47,217 nt of DNA from Bimuria novae-zelandiae CBS 107.79 (taxonomy: Eukaryota > Ascomycota > Dothideomycetes > Pleosporales > Didymosphaeriaceae), in the NCBI GenBank assembly GCA_010015655.1, contig ML976673.1:642435-689651 (forward strand), written 5' to 3'. Shown here piece by piece: positions 21,726 through 34,719 of this stretch. The notes below the pieces were generated by a model. It did not search any database and was not told the origin of the DNA. It saw only the letters and a list, made by a program, of their open reading frames with translations. A program made the position numbers and the translations under genes. The stretch's first letter is position 1. The number at the start of each line of letters is the position of its first letter.

Positions 21726-24700
21726 CACCTCTTAGCTAGCGTAGACGCCTAGGCAAGGAGTTAATAATAGCTAATTAGTATTAGTATATATAGATACTAT
21801 TAAGATTATTGCTATTAGTTTAACGCTGGCCCTTTAAACACTTAGTAATATTAATAAGGCTAATTTAGTAGACGAAGTCTGTAAACTTCTACTTAAGTAA
21901 AATTTTTATAAGTTTATTAGCAGGTATATAGTTAGTAGGGACCTATTTAACGTTAATATAAGAGGCTTTAACTTCCTGTTAAATCTAGAGCTAGTAGATG
22001 TTAATATATTTAACTTTTATATAAAGCTTATTTTACTATTTAGTAACAATACTAACGGTCTGCTAATTATTACACTAGATAGTAAGTATATAGTTAAGAG
22101 TAAGGTTAATACTAAAGAAGAATTGCATTTATTCTTCTATTTATAAGCTAGTAAGTAATAGAGCTAGTAATTTAGATTTTATAGTTAATTATTAGTTTAC
22201 TAAACTTAAAAGTATAGCCTTAAGAGCTTTAGCAAGTCTTAGACTCGTTAGCGTATAAGGCGTTAGAAGATCTAAAGAAGAGAAGATTGTAATATATTAG
22301 ATTATTAGATAGATACTTAGCCATATCCTGCGCGCTAGCAGAGGCTTTAAGTGTGAGAGCCTTCGTGCTGAGTAGGTAGCGCCAGGTCTTCCAGATTTTC
22401 GAGATGTGTGACTGTCCTGGGTTAGTAAGGTGACAAGCAAAGACGACGTGCGTTTAGGCGACGTTAGGTCTACCTTAGATAGTAATATATACAAGAAAGC
22501 TAACTAGTTACTAATAAAGCTTTATTCGCGATAAATTAGGCTCCTTAGTAGACTATAGTAGCTAGTTCTTTATTAGTAGAATATTTAAAGTCTTACTTAT
22601 AGCTTTAATACTAAATTAAGCGTATACTTTGTTAATAAACGCGTCCTAGACTAGCCACGTCTTATATAGGGCTCGATCGCGTATAATGCGGATTCTAAGA
22701 AACTAGGTAAGGTCTCTTATAGCTTTAATATTATATAGGTCTACTAGATCCTTCTTAAAAGACCTGTGGTGATAGGCATTAGACTAATAATATGCTATAA
22801 TAATATTATTAATATAAATAAATAGGATAAGCTAGCAGCTCGTATATAAGTAAGGAAAGCTTTTAACGAGCTTTAGACCTAGCTTAATAAGTTATCGACG
22901 TAGTTTATTGTACTATAGGATTAGTGACTCCTTTAGGCCGTACAGGGCGCGGAGTACTAGCATAATCTCGTCTATAGTATGGCGGAACGCCTTAGATATT
23001 TTAGCGTACAGTTTTTAATTAATCTTAGCGTTTAAAAAGGTAGTAGGGACATTATACTACTTTAGCTTTAAACTAAAGTAATTAGCAATTATAATAAGAG
23101 CGCGAAAGTTATAAATCATAAGTATAGTAGCGTATATATTATTAAGTAGAGCTTAAAGATCTCCTTAAATAATAGGTTAAGCTTTAAACTATAAGAGGTA
23201 TCCTTCTTCGTTAATCTTATATGCAAATATCTACATTAATAGTAGCACTTTAGCGTCTATAGTAGCCTTTATTTTTATAGTCTTTTTAAAGACTTCTTTA
23301 GCGCGTAGAGCTTGCTACTTAACCTCTATAGCGTGTTAAAATTAATTACTAAATATGTGTATTTTAAGCTACTTTATTGCCTTTAGCAGAGGTGGCAGCT
23401 GCAATTAATAAATTTTTAGTATTTTATCTATAGTAGGTATCGAGTAAATCTTAGTTACAAATATATAAAGATAGTTAATAAGAGGTGTAGCTCCTAGCGC
23501 TATTACGTATATATAAATTATAAAGTTATTTAGATCTTTCTGCTTTTAATTGCGTTTGCTAGTAATAATTAAGCTTATAGTAGTTAGGTCTAGGTTAACA
23601 TCTTATAGAGCTGTCTCGCCGCGTTAGCAATAGCCCTTAGATACTTTATTACTTTTAGGAGTGTAATTACTTATAGTAGTAGATATTATAGGTCTTAAAG
23701 TAAGTAGCTATTACTATTACTATATTAATTTAAATGCGTCGTCTATCTATTTACCCTCTACCTAGGAGCCTGCAGCTCTCAAAGCTAAGGTCGTAGGTAT
23801 CTTTACTAGGTAGCGACGTTAACAAGTAGTTAATAAATCTTTAATACTAATATTATTATATTAATATTCTTTTAGATATTTAAGTAGTTTAATTACCTCT
23901 TTAAGCACTAACCCTAATGCATACCTATTTATTCTATTAAAAAAGAGTGTAGGTTTAAATACAATATTGCGGGTAATAATAATAGTGTTTTTTTATAAGT
24001 AGCTAGATGCAAAAGATATTAGTACCTTAGTAACTAATAAGGTGGCTAATTAGAGTGCGCGATTTAAGCTTATTAATAGCTCTTAGATTATAGTTATAGA
24101 CGTAGGCGCGATAGCTAATAGGCCTTATATAAGTAATAAGTAGCTTTTGTCCCTATACTACCTCGTACGGTGTCTTCCAGCCTAGTGCTTCGGTAGGCGT
24201 GCGATTAAGGATGTATGCGGCGGTGCGATACAGCTTATGTAATAGACTCTTTAGCAGATTGGCGTGTATGCGCATAGCGCGAGCTCGCTACGTTAGTATT
24301 CTGCTAGTGCGTTTAATAAGTCTATTTAGTTCTTTTATACTAGGTAGTGCTAGCTTATATAGCATGCCTAGTTCTTTTATTATATTAATAAAATTATTTT
24401 TAAATCCTTTCTTATTATTACATTAAATAGTAACTTCGTTAGTATTATACACGCGCTAGATCTTGCGGATTAAAGATATAAACTAACGTGTAAGAGTTAA
24501 CTTATCCTTTTGCTTAACTATGGCGATTTTATGCTACTTTAAGTACTTATCTATAGAGTATAGGGCGTACTTGCTGCTATTAATGCATTCCTCTCTTATA
24601 GGGATAATATAAATAATATCTATTATAATTTAATAGAATAGTTATTGTGCACGGCTCTCAACCAGGCGTTTTAAGATAATATAAGTTATTTAAGCTTTAA

Positions 24701-26530
24701 TATATATTTAATAGAAATAGTCTATATATTCTCTTATTAGTTAAACGCTAGTAACGTTTACCTCTAGTTATTTAACTACCTTATAGCCTAGGTGGCCCTA
24801 GATCTAATATGCAACACGTTAGTTAATAATATTAATTAGCTTTAGTACGTATAACGGGCGATATAATGCTCTAAACGTACTTAGTGTTAAGTAGAGTAAT
24901 AATAAAGGCAGTTAATATAATAGCTTTACGTTAATAAGCTAGTAACCTCTATTATACTTAAGTTATGTAATAACGTAGAATAGCTAATGCATATATAGGA
25001 TATCTTAGTTAGAGTTAAAGTAAATAGACTCTATATAACAGCAAGCAAGTCCTAATACGCTTATAAAAAAGCCTTTAACGTACGTAACATGCGTTAGCTC
25101 TAGTATCTATAGTCTATATAGTATACAAGTAACAAGTTTTATCGTGCCCTAAGCTATAATAAAGATATAGCTATTATTAGTATAGAGGTAGCAATGCTTT
25201 AGATTATTGTTTATTCTCTTCTAGCTATGCTATAACTCTGTATTAATAACGTAGGTGTTCGACCCTGGATCAACAATCCATCGATTGAAAAGCTCAGTCT
25301 TGTTAGTGTTATCTCCAACCATCACTGTAAGCTCTCCCTCAGGCTCAGTATTGGTATCCAGCGTAATCATGTTTGAAACGTCATTTGATAGAGATTCGAG
25401 TGATTCGAGTTCGAGAGAATCGACTTGATCGATACTAATATGTAATAGGCCAGCAACTGCCACAAAGATATTACTGTCTTTAGCAGGAGGATTACTATTA
25501 TTAATTTACAGTAATCTAGTATTTTATAGTTATTAGGCTACCTATTTAGTTAGAGTAGTCTTAATATACTTATTAATTTTAGGGTCTTTTTATGCTTCCT
25601 TAACCTTCTATATAGCCTTAGTAGTAGGCTAATAGTCCTTTAGACGTTATAGGTATTATATATTAAGGATAAAGTAGTTAGCATACTAGTGCTTCTTTCT
25701 ATAGATATAGTTCTTAAATAGCTTATCTTAGTCGCGACTGCTACCTTAGCTATTATTATATTTAAGATTAACTTATTTAGCGATGTCTAGCTCAGCAGCG
25801 GATACTGCTAGACCTATTAAGTATAATTTTATACAGCGTAGATAGGTAGTTATCTTAGCAATATAAGTCTTTAAAAATAAGATTTTAGTAGTAGTATCTT
25901 ACGCTTTATGCTTAAAAATCTTGCGTAGGCAGGATATAGCGTACTCTTAATTAAGTGCCTTATAGGTAATAAGGAAGTCCTTTTATAGTTAATTACTATT
26001 AGTTTTAGGCAGGCTAATAGCCTTACCTTAAGCTATAATATATACCTAGTCTAATAGCTATTACTTAATCTTTTTTACAGCTCGTGGCGTAGTCTTAAAG
26101 GTATTATATTTATTAGCTAGCTTACGATAGCGCGTCGTGTCTATAAGATAAAGAAACTTCTTAAAAGTAACTAATTAATTATATAGGGTATCGTGATCCT
26201 TAATTAGGTGTATATAACGTATAGTAATTATCTTACTAATATTTATATTTAGATTAGCTAGTACCTTTATTTAAGTACGATACTTATTATAACAGCGTTC
26301 CTATTAATTATATTTTTATTAGTATAAGTCTTAATTATTAGTAGTAAGATAAGAGAGCCTAGTAGCTTTAAGCTTATAATTAGTAAGTTAAGGCTTAATT
26401 AGCTTTTATAGCTCGGGGAGATTCTCCTTCGCTACGTTAAGGTTAATATATTACTAGAGGCTATGTTAATTAGCAACGTCTTAATAAATATATAATTAGG
26501 TAAACTAGTTATCTAATATATTTAATATAA
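21726..26530 (-). pseudogene. Copia-2 gag-pol remnant
   Basis: Read on the - strand. Gag spans about 26500-25500. A well-preserved block at 25463-25230 ends in the protease region (NRWIVDPGSNTYVINTEL, closer to consensus than Copia-1). Integrase covers about 25200-24150, with its C-terminal signature at about 24170-24250. Reverse transcriptase is about 23700-22550. An RNase H segment (SSQGYTFKFS near 22220) is followed by degraded C-terminal sequence. Stops are pervasive. The - strand ORF at 22297-22494 is a low-RIP patch within this region rather than a separate gene. Confidence 0.82.
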
Positions 26531-26734
26531 TAGTGACACGCGTTACTGCGGGGTCGAACTTAGTAGCTATTATAGAGGCTATAGTTAATTATATTAATAG
26601 ATCTAGGCAGAAATTCTAGTATATATATTATAAGAATATAGTAATAGGTGCGTTATAAAGAACGTGGTATAGCAACGTGCAGCTCATGTGTTAAGTGACG
26701 TTATAGTAGCAGGTGAGAATAATCTAAGGTGCAA

Positions 26735-26748
26735 GCTAGGCTTATAAC
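26735..26748 (-). other. Copia-2 primer-binding site (initiator Met tRNA anticodon type), RIP-altered
   Basis: Read on the - strand, GTTATAAGCC follows the 5' LTR directly. It matches the complement of the anticodon-stem region of initiator tRNA-Met (GTTATGAGCC) except for one TpG-to-TpA change. Copia elements are known to use a half-tRNA-Met primer of this type. Confidence 0.5.
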
Positions 26749-26951
26749 TATCGCGGTGAGCAGAGCGCTGAGTAGATAGTACGTAGTGGAAAAGATTGTA
26801 GGATTAAACTAAGGTTATTCTATCTAAAAGCTACAGAAGGTATAGGTGCGCAGGCACAAACAACGCTAGTCCTAGACAGAAAGAAGGTAAGTCGCAACTA
26901 TGTCAAGGTAGGAGCAACTATCTTGTAGAGTAAGAGCCATAAACCGTGACA
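26749..26951 (-). repeat. Copia-2 5' LTR (203 bp)
   Basis: It ends AAACCGTGACA, inverted to the other terminus (TGTCGCGGT/ACCGTGACA). Its left end reads TATCGCGG where the partner has TGTCGCGG. Confidence 0.93.
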
Positions 26952-26956
26952 ATACT

Positions 26957-28854
26957 ACATTCCGAGATACTAACGGATAACTTCCACCTGGGTTCGAACT
27001 TCCTAAGCCTATTCTTAATACAGGCCTTTATCTTGCTGTACGCACTGTCTTTATCGCGTTCTGCCTCTTGCTATATAGTGTTGAAGTCTGGTTCGCGTCG
27101 CTTGGCAGGGCTATCGCCTCCTTAAAGGGTTAATGTAGGTGGTTTAGGGCGTGTTAGGTAAGTAAGCACTAGGTCCTTGTCTGCTTTAGTATAGTTAGGT
27201 TCCTCTATAGTAGTAGGTGTTTAGGGGACAAAAGACTTTAAGCTATTTCTTTTAGTCTTTTAAAAAAGCGTAAAGTATCTTAACTTTAATTTATTATCTC
27301 CGCTGTCTTTTAGCAGGTCTTAGTCCCTTTAAGAAAAGGCGTTCGCCCTAGAGTTTACTAACCCTAGTCTATATATAAATATTATATTAATATAGCTAAG
27401 TGTGTCTGCCTACTAAACGTGTCGTTTATTTAACCTTTATTTAGTAGTGAAATACGTAAGGTTCTTATAATTAGTGTAGACTATAAGGTGCTTTACTACT
27501 TAATATATATAGTCTTATTTATCTACGTATTTAATAACTGCGAGTATCTCTTTATTATGGATAGCGTAGTTGCATTCTGCCAGGGTATTCTTTACTAAGA
27601 AGTAAGCTATTAGGCGTAGAATCCTATTATTATTATACTAAGAGAAGTATCCCCTAATTAACTAGCTAGAGGCGTTTACTTCTAGTACTAATTCTTATTT
27701 AGGATTAAAGTGGGCCAGCGCGGGATCTATATAGAACGCTATTTTTAGAAAGTTAAATACATGCTACTACTCTTATCTTTAAATAAATTCTGCTCCTTTA
27801 CTAGTAAGTTTTATAAGGGGGCTTACTATGCTGGAGAAATTTTATATAAATTTCTAATAGAAGTTTGCGAAGCCTACAAAGCTTTAGACTCCCTTTACTA
27901 AAATTAGTAGCTTCTATTCCTAAATTATTTAAACTTTATCTAGATCTATGCTTACGCCCTTATTAACTTCTATAATAAATTTAAGGTACTTAGTCTTTTT
28001 AACATAGAACTTAAATTTCTTAATATTTAAGTGTAGTCCTACGGCCCCTAACTTTTATATTATAGTACGTACTTTCTCTTCGTGGTCTTTTTAGCTACTA
28101 CTAGAGAAGATAAGAACGTTATTTATATACGCTAAGTAATAGTTATTAAGGTGCTCCTTTAGTACCTAGTTAATATACTACTAAAACGTACTTAGCGTGT
28201 TAGCTAGGCTAAAAAGAACTACTAGCTACTTATAGAGACTAAATTAGGTTCTAAACGCCGTTTTCTATTCCTCGCCTTTTACTATCTAAAGCTTATAAAA
28301 GGCTTAAATTATATTAAGTTTATTAAACTATTTAGCCTTCGCGAGGAGCTAAAGGGTCTTGCTAATTAATAATAAAGGATACTAGTCTTTCTTTAAGATA
28401 GTATTTAGGGCTTAATAATTAACGTAGAAGTGTAGTCCTTTACTAGGTTTTTTAGTAAATAATACTAGGGCAGCGGCGCTAGACTTACTCACCTAAATAA
28501 AGCCTTTATCTAAGTATTTAGTAAGCTCTTTTTAAAGGACGAGCAACTCTTCGCGAGACATATTAAATAGAGAGCTATAGGGGATCTCTAGGGTCTCGCC
28601 ATCTTTTTCCACGAGAGGGATAGAAAGATCCACTCTAGGTCCACGGTACAGGGGGAGCTTGTCAGCTTATTCCCTGTAAAAGATACGCTATAAGTCCTTA
28701 AAAGCTTTAGGTAGTAACTCTTATAGGTTTACCTTTAGCTTGCGGGTTAACGCCTTCTATATATCTTTTATTAATATAGAAAATACTTTAGCCCTGTTTT
28801 CTAGGCGTTAATTACGCTAATCTAGGGCTATAAAGACTACGGCTAATACCCCTT
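26957..28854 (-). mobile_element. Gypsy-3, block 2: reverse transcriptase, RNase H, start of integrase
   Basis: On the - strand the typical gypsy RT run is visible. Near 28620-28560 is a segment with MSREELLVLQKELTKYL, followed by SKSSAAALVLFTKK and a YQALN motif. The catalytic motif near 28115-28135 reads YINNVLI where an intact enzyme has two Asp, so both metal-binding residues are Asn (G-to-A changes in TpG context). RNase H and the linker follow toward 26957. The block is bounded by Copia-2 on the left and Copia-3 on the right. Confidence 0.85.
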
Positions 28855-29119
28855 TGTTGGTATCAAACCTGCGCAACACTGCTACGGCTTTCACCGCCAT
28901 ACAGTTTGCCTGCGGCTTGTTGCGCAGTTTGCCTGCGGCTTGTTGCGCAGTTTGCCTGTGGTTTGTTGCGCTAGTCCTGATCGGGCTAGCAGGGAACAAA
29001 CCACGCTTGATAAATACCTCTCACAGCAGCCCACCACAATAGATCTGCAATCAAGAATCAAATCAATACCACATCGTTGCAACGAAGTCTTGATCCAGCA
29101 GCCTATTACCATATCAACA
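28855..29119 (+). repeat. Copia-3 5' LTR (265 bp)
   Basis: It starts TGTTGGTATC and ends ATATCAACA. It contains three head-to-tail copies of a 23-bp unit (28902-28924, 28925-28947, 28948-28970; CAGTTTGCCTGCGGCTTGTT...). The short ORFs here on both strands are frames through the LTR and leader, not genes. Confidence 0.93.
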
Positions 29120-29449
29120 CTGATCAGTGGTTGCTACACCACAGATCGGCAAGATATACTGTGTACAGGGAATCTCAGCGCACGTTTCAGGCTAAGTATT
29201 CTGGCGATAGAAGCGGTTAGCGCATGCCTCCTCCCCTACCAAGGCCCAGGATACAGCATCGCTAGTGCGAAGTACAGGTACGACAAGCTCACTGCTATCC
29301 TGCATCAGAATCAGCGGCGCCTCGTATCTGAAGGATCTCTCCGCCTGGATTGTCCCTACCAAGGCTCAGTTCGGAAGGAGATTTGCGTTAACCACGCCAA
29401 CCCTCGTCAATCACGCCAATCACAGGCCCACATCCAAAACGCCATTATG

Positions 29450-32400
29450 AAGTACACCCAAACAAAAGACCGCTCGTAGTACCTAGACAAGACAATCTAC
29501 AAGGACTAGTACACTAATTAAGATTTCAACATCGCCGACGCCACCGTTAATACAGACAAACTTAACACCATAGTTATCGACTAGATAATACAGGTGGAAG
29601 AAGATAATATATTTAACCTGTTTCTACTACTTAAGTTTAAGAAGTATTTTAAAAACTTTACCCGCGATCTTTTTAACAGTATTAATAAGCGTATCTAAAA
29701 AGCACTTAAAGAGCTCCTCCACTAGTAAGGCATCTATATTAAGTAAGGTAACGGTAATAGTCTCCCTAACTAATTCGCAGAACTCCTCACATTAACCGTC
29801 GTCCTAAAATGGCCCGCCAAGCATCTTAAGCTTATGAGGCTCTGCGAAGGCTTTAAGTGCCACCAGATCGTAGATAATAAAGAATAATAGCGGCAGCAGC
29901 GAGCTCCGCTAGGTGGAGAATTATTATTATTATTATAACCTAGATTTACGCCTGTGCAGAATAACTCTTATTTACTTACTAACCTCGCTAAGTTATACAC
30001 GCCGGAGCAGAAGTATTTAGGTGACAAATATAATATCCTTAAGACGAAGATTAAGGTGTTCAACAACCTTTGCACTAAGGTTAGGATTAATAAGGATAAG
30101 TAGTATAAAATAGCACTCTCTATTATGCTTACTAGCTAAGCGCTTTAGTATTACTACGATCACATTACTCCCTAGGCGCTTACGCTTACTTATAACATAA
30201 TGCTTAACAAGCTGCGCACGTACTTCAACACCACATAAGCTTATTAGATATACCTCTAGGAGTGGCATAGCACTACGCTCAAGAGCGTTATAACTACTAA
30301 CCCTAAGAAAGACCCTATAAAGTGTCTTAAAATAGTTATTAGTAAGATAAACATGCTCTATTAGGCACTATCACAGGACTAGGGTAAGAGCTATAATTAG
30401 CATTTGCTTGCGCAATAGCTCCTCAGCGCATGTCGTAGCATTAAAGCAACTACTATAGCTTGCTTAAAGCCAGCGACTACATTTAAAGGTGTCGCTGTAG
30501 ATCTCCGCAACGCAGTTAGCATGTGGTTAAGCTGTTATCCTAATAGCTAGTTTCTATCACGAGATACAGATAAGCAGTATTACACTAACTATTACTACAT
30601 CCGCAATAATTAATAAGCTACAGGATTATTAGATAATAATTACTACAGCCACCACTATTAAGGTTAAGGCGGATCGCGCGGCAATCGATTTAACAATAAC
30701 TGTTATTTAAACTACTTAGGCAATCGCCGTAACAAGACATGCTTTATCTACAAGCAGCCTAAGTGCTAGTTAACTTAACACTTAAAGAAGGAGCGCATAG
30801 AGCATCGCCAACGCTATCACTAATACGCTCAAGATAATCCTGATGCCCCAAGCTATGGAGTGTTTCTCGCCGGCCATAAAGGCATAGAGCTTAAAGACAG
30901 CGATAGCAGCGACAATAATGCTAGTAATAATAATATCAAAGCATATTTTACTAACCACGTCTACTTAACTATATCCTATAACAAGATTAATAGCGACGCC
31001 ATCGTCTCTAGCCTTAATAACGCTACCACACTTCATGCAATTACAGGCGATAATCCTTATATCTCTAGTAAAGCAAATAAAGATACTTAACTCTTCTTAT
31101 TTAATTCACGCTATAGCGCAGATATCTTTTAAGGCATTATGCCTAACACTAGTGTAGCTAGTGTCTTAACTACTAAAAAAACATAAGTAAAGGCGCTGCA
31201 GCTTATCTAACCGTCCGTAGTTATTAATAAGTCTACTATAAGACATTATTAAATTTAATTTAGAGATAATCTAAAGTGTTTCTCTCTTAGCAACGTTAAT
31301 GTTAGCACGCCATTTAGTATAATTACCTTTATAGTAATGCTAACTAACACACCATTTCTACTCTGCTTAAATAATATGGATTATCATGGTATCTTCTTCA
31401 ACAACGTCGACAATATGCTCGTTCAAGGTGGCAAAGAATTCCTAATTGTCCGCAAATAGGGACGTCCATAGCTCCTGCTTAATAAATAAGAGACCGTTGT
31501 TTACTACTTAACTAAGACTAAGCTACGCCAGCTTCACCAACGCTTTAGCTATCCTACTACTAGACGACTACACAAGATCCTCAGCAAAGCAGGCTATAAA
31601 GACATTAATAAGGATATTATTAATCGCATTAATAAGTACTATCACCAGTGTTAAATCCACAGTAAAGCACCTAGCCGTTTCCGCTTCACCATTCGCGATA
31701 ACATGGACTTTAACTCATGCGTTATTATTAATATAATGTACATTAATTAGAAACCAGTGCTCCACGCAGTTAATAAAGCCACAGCTTTTCAAGCTACTTA
31801 ATTCATGCCAAATATCCAGGCAAACACTACTTGGGATCTCCTTCGCGCCATGTAGATCGACATGTACGTCAGTCCTCCCGACGTTATTAAGATAGATGCT
31901 GGCAAGAACTTTATTACTAACAAGTTTATTAATAACGCCACATTACTTGTAATTAAGGTTAAGGAAGTCCCGGTAGAGGCACATTATTTAATTAGTAAGA
32001 TTAAGCGCTATTATACTCCTATCTGCCATACTTATAGGGTAATTTCTGCAGACGTTAGACGCACAACCGCTCCCGAACATATCTTATAGATAGCTGTCAA
32101 GGCTGTTAATAACACCGCAGGTCCTAACAGACTTATCCTAACTCTTCTCGTCTTTAGAGCATATCCTCGCCTATTAAAGAAATTACTACTATCGCTATCT
32201 ATTACCGCCCGCGGCGCTGCAGTGCGTAAAGTAATAGCTAAAGTGCGCAAGATTAAAGCAAAGCGCTAAGTTAATAAGGCTCTTACAACTCGCAATAGTC
32301 CTAACGTAACTAATATCTTACTATTACCTATCCTAAGTAGTGTTAAGGTCTGGCGAGAGAACTATAGATAGTCTAGCCCACATTAAATAATCGCCCTCTA

Positions 32401-34290
32401 CGTTAACAAGTAATCTATAGTTATTAAAATTAATAACAAATAAATTACCTTCCGCATCACCGTAGTGCGCCCGTATCATGCAAACAATATAACTACTATT
32501 ACCCCTCCCACAGAGGACGAGGACAACAGTAGCTTTAGCGATAATTTCACTCCTATTATGGAGGAGCCCGCGCCCAAGCGTAAGCGCGATAGGCTAAAAG
32601 GCTTAAGAAATAAGCTAAAACCTAATAAAATTATAACTACTATAGTTAACCTTAATTAACGTGAGCGTGATAATCTTGTCCTGGCTAAAAAGCTACGAGT
32701 AGTTAGCAAGATTACAACACTAAGGCAACTATTTAAAGCATTTATAAAGGTAGAGATTAACGCCCTTATAACATAAGGCGTCTTCTACTTTAAGAAGTAC
32801 AGTCCCCACCGTTATAATAAGGTCCGCATCTTTAAGTCACGCATTATTAATAAAGTTAAGGGCAAGACTACTAATCGCCTGTATAAAAAGTCCCGTCTTG
32901 TTATCTAAGGATACGCCAATAACAATAAGAAGCTTGTCCTAACATAGTCTCCCACTATCCAGCGTGCAAGCCAGCGTGTGATTATCGCTCTAGCACCATC
33001 ACTATTAAAGCTAGGCATGTACCTCTGGCTCCGTGACATTACTCAGGCCTATACGCAATCGGATAATCCACTCTAGCGTACTATTATAGCTAACATACTA
33101 GCCCAACTTAAGGAAAGTTATCCAACAAACATAGTTATAGTTATTATTAAGCCGCTGTACGGTATTGCTAAAGCAGGTGCCTATTAGTGGTTAACGTATA
33201 ATAAACACCACACCGAGACTCTCCACATAGTAACATCCACTTATAATCTATGCCTACTTATTAGCAAAGCTAGCAGCAAGTACTTTAGCATTATTAGCAT
33301 GCAAACTAATAACACGCTTAGCCTGTCTAATAAAGCTTTTACAGACCTTAAGGACCAAGAGCTACGTTTTAAGGCTAAGCCTAAATAGTTTCTCTTACCA
33401 AACGCGCAAATCAACTTTAACGGCTACATTATTAAGCTTAATAATAATAATTACGCCATTACTCTGCGCCAGAAGAAGCAAGGCGAGAAGCTAGAAATAG
33501 CTAATAATAAGTAATTATACATTTAATAGCGCGCTTAAGGTGCTTACATTACAACAATCTATTAACCTAAGGCAAGCTTCGACCTCGCCGCCGCAGCCTA
33601 AGCGAGTAAGCCTATAAAAGAAGAAATTACTAGATTAAATAAGCGCATTATCTAGCAGAAGGAGAATATCACTCGCGGTCTTAACTTTATCCTACTAGAC
33701 TTAAGTAACTTAAAGCTATACGCCTTTATTAACGTATTATTTGCTAATAATAAGGACATGTTATTATAGATAGGCTTTGTAATCACGCTTAGTAATAAGA
33801 CTAAAGATAGCGATCGTAACTTTAAGTTTACTAGTAATATTATTTACTAGTTATCTATTAAGTGTAAGCGCGTTACTCGCAGCGTCCTTACATCTAAGAT
33901 CTACGCGATAGCCTATAGAGTCAACATTATAATTATAATTGGCAGTACAATTAACATAATTATGCAGTAACTTAACCTCCCTAATGTCCCTATCGTTGTG
34001 TGCACTAACTCACGCTCCTTATATAATTACCTTATTAAGCTTGGCACCACTAAGGAGAAGCGCCTTATAATTAACATTATAGCTTTGCGTAAGGCCTATA
34101 AGCGCAATGATCTTATAGACATCCGCTAGATTAATAGACGTGACAATCCAGCAGACTTAATAACCAAGGCTAGCTCTAACTTAGCTATAGAGCATCTTAT
34201 TAACTATAACTAGCTTAAGCTTCGCGTGTAAGGCTGGGTCAATCGCGCTAAAGTCAACACCCTAGAGTACGATTACGATAGTAAGAAGTA
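29450..34290 (+). pseudogene. Copia-3 gag-pol remnant
   Basis: The order on the + strand is gag, then a CCHC-type knuckle near 30738-30785 (TCFIYKQPKC, where a Cys has become Tyr and a Trp a stop). An acidic linker with GHKGIELKDSDSSDNN follows at about 30865. Protease is near 31300, and integrase is at about 31540-32300 (DVIKIDAGKNF near 31885; TAPEHIL near 32070). The spacer ends in a Lys-rich segment (32465-32659). Reverse transcriptase is about 32690-33500, with the APSLLKLGMYLWLRDITQAY region near 33000. RNase H ends in NPADLITKAS near 34150. Stops at Gln/Trp positions are numerous. It would be non-functional. Confidence 0.85.
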
Positions 34291-34449
34291 GTAAGTCTAC
34301 AAAAGGAGCAGCGAGATGGGCACTAAGAGGACGCGCACTGGCGCTAGTCTGGTTAAAAAACTAGCAACTGTTACAGATTGTGTTTTATTGCAGATTTGAG
34401 CGTTCTGGGCTGAACTGGCCACATGTAGCATAAAAGAAAAGATAGCCAG

Positions 34450-34714
34450 TATTGGCATCAAACCTGCGCAACACTGCTACGGCTTTCACCGCCATGCAGT
34501 TTGCCTGCGGCTTGTTACGCAGTTTGCCTGCGGCTTGTTGCGCAGTTTGCCTGTGGTTTGTTGCGCTAGTCCTGATCGGGCTAGCAGGGAACAAACCACG
34601 CTTGATAAATACCTCTCACAGCAGCCCACCACAATAGATCTGCAATCAAGAATCAAATCAATACCACATCGTTGCAACGAAGTCTTGATCCAGCAGCCTA
34701 TTGCCGTATCAACA
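34450..34714 (+). repeat. Copia-3 3' LTR (265 bp)
   Basis: It is nearly identical to 28855-29119 and carries the same three 23-bp repeats (34497-34565). Its first bases read TATTGG instead of TGTTGG, a RIP-type change at the terminus. Confidence 0.93.
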
Positions 34715-34719
34715 CCCTT

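Larger units (their letters stand above)
21523..26951 (-). mobile_element. Copia-2: full-length Ty1/copia element inserted in Gypsy-3 integrase
   Basis: Two 203-bp LTRs (21523-21725 and 26749-26951) bound a 5429-bp element, with a perfect 5-bp target duplication ATACT (21518-21522 and 26952-26956). Removing it restores a continuous Gypsy-3 integrase frame. The interior is the reverse complement of Copia-1 over most of its length and lacks the pogo insert. RIP is very heavy except in the LTRs and a few islands. Confidence 0.94.
28855..34714 (+). mobile_element. Copia-3: full-length Ty1/copia element of a different family, inserted in Gypsy-3
   Basis: LTRs of 265 bp (28855-29119 and 34450-34714) and a perfect CCCTT target duplication (28850-28854 and 34715-34719) bound a 5860-bp element on the + strand. 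Removing it rejoins Gypsy-3 blocks 1 and 2. LTRs and the first 350 bp of the interior are almost free of RIP; the rest of the interior is heavily mutated. Confidence 0.94.

Noticed and set aside
28902..28970. CRISPR-like short repeats
   Set aside because: Head-to-tail units without spacers, inside an LTR of a eukaryotic element.
28940..29479. 179-residue + strand ORF and smaller ORFs on both strands
   Set aside because: They run across the Copia-3 LTR into its leader and match the repeat unit of the LTR; no domain is seen.
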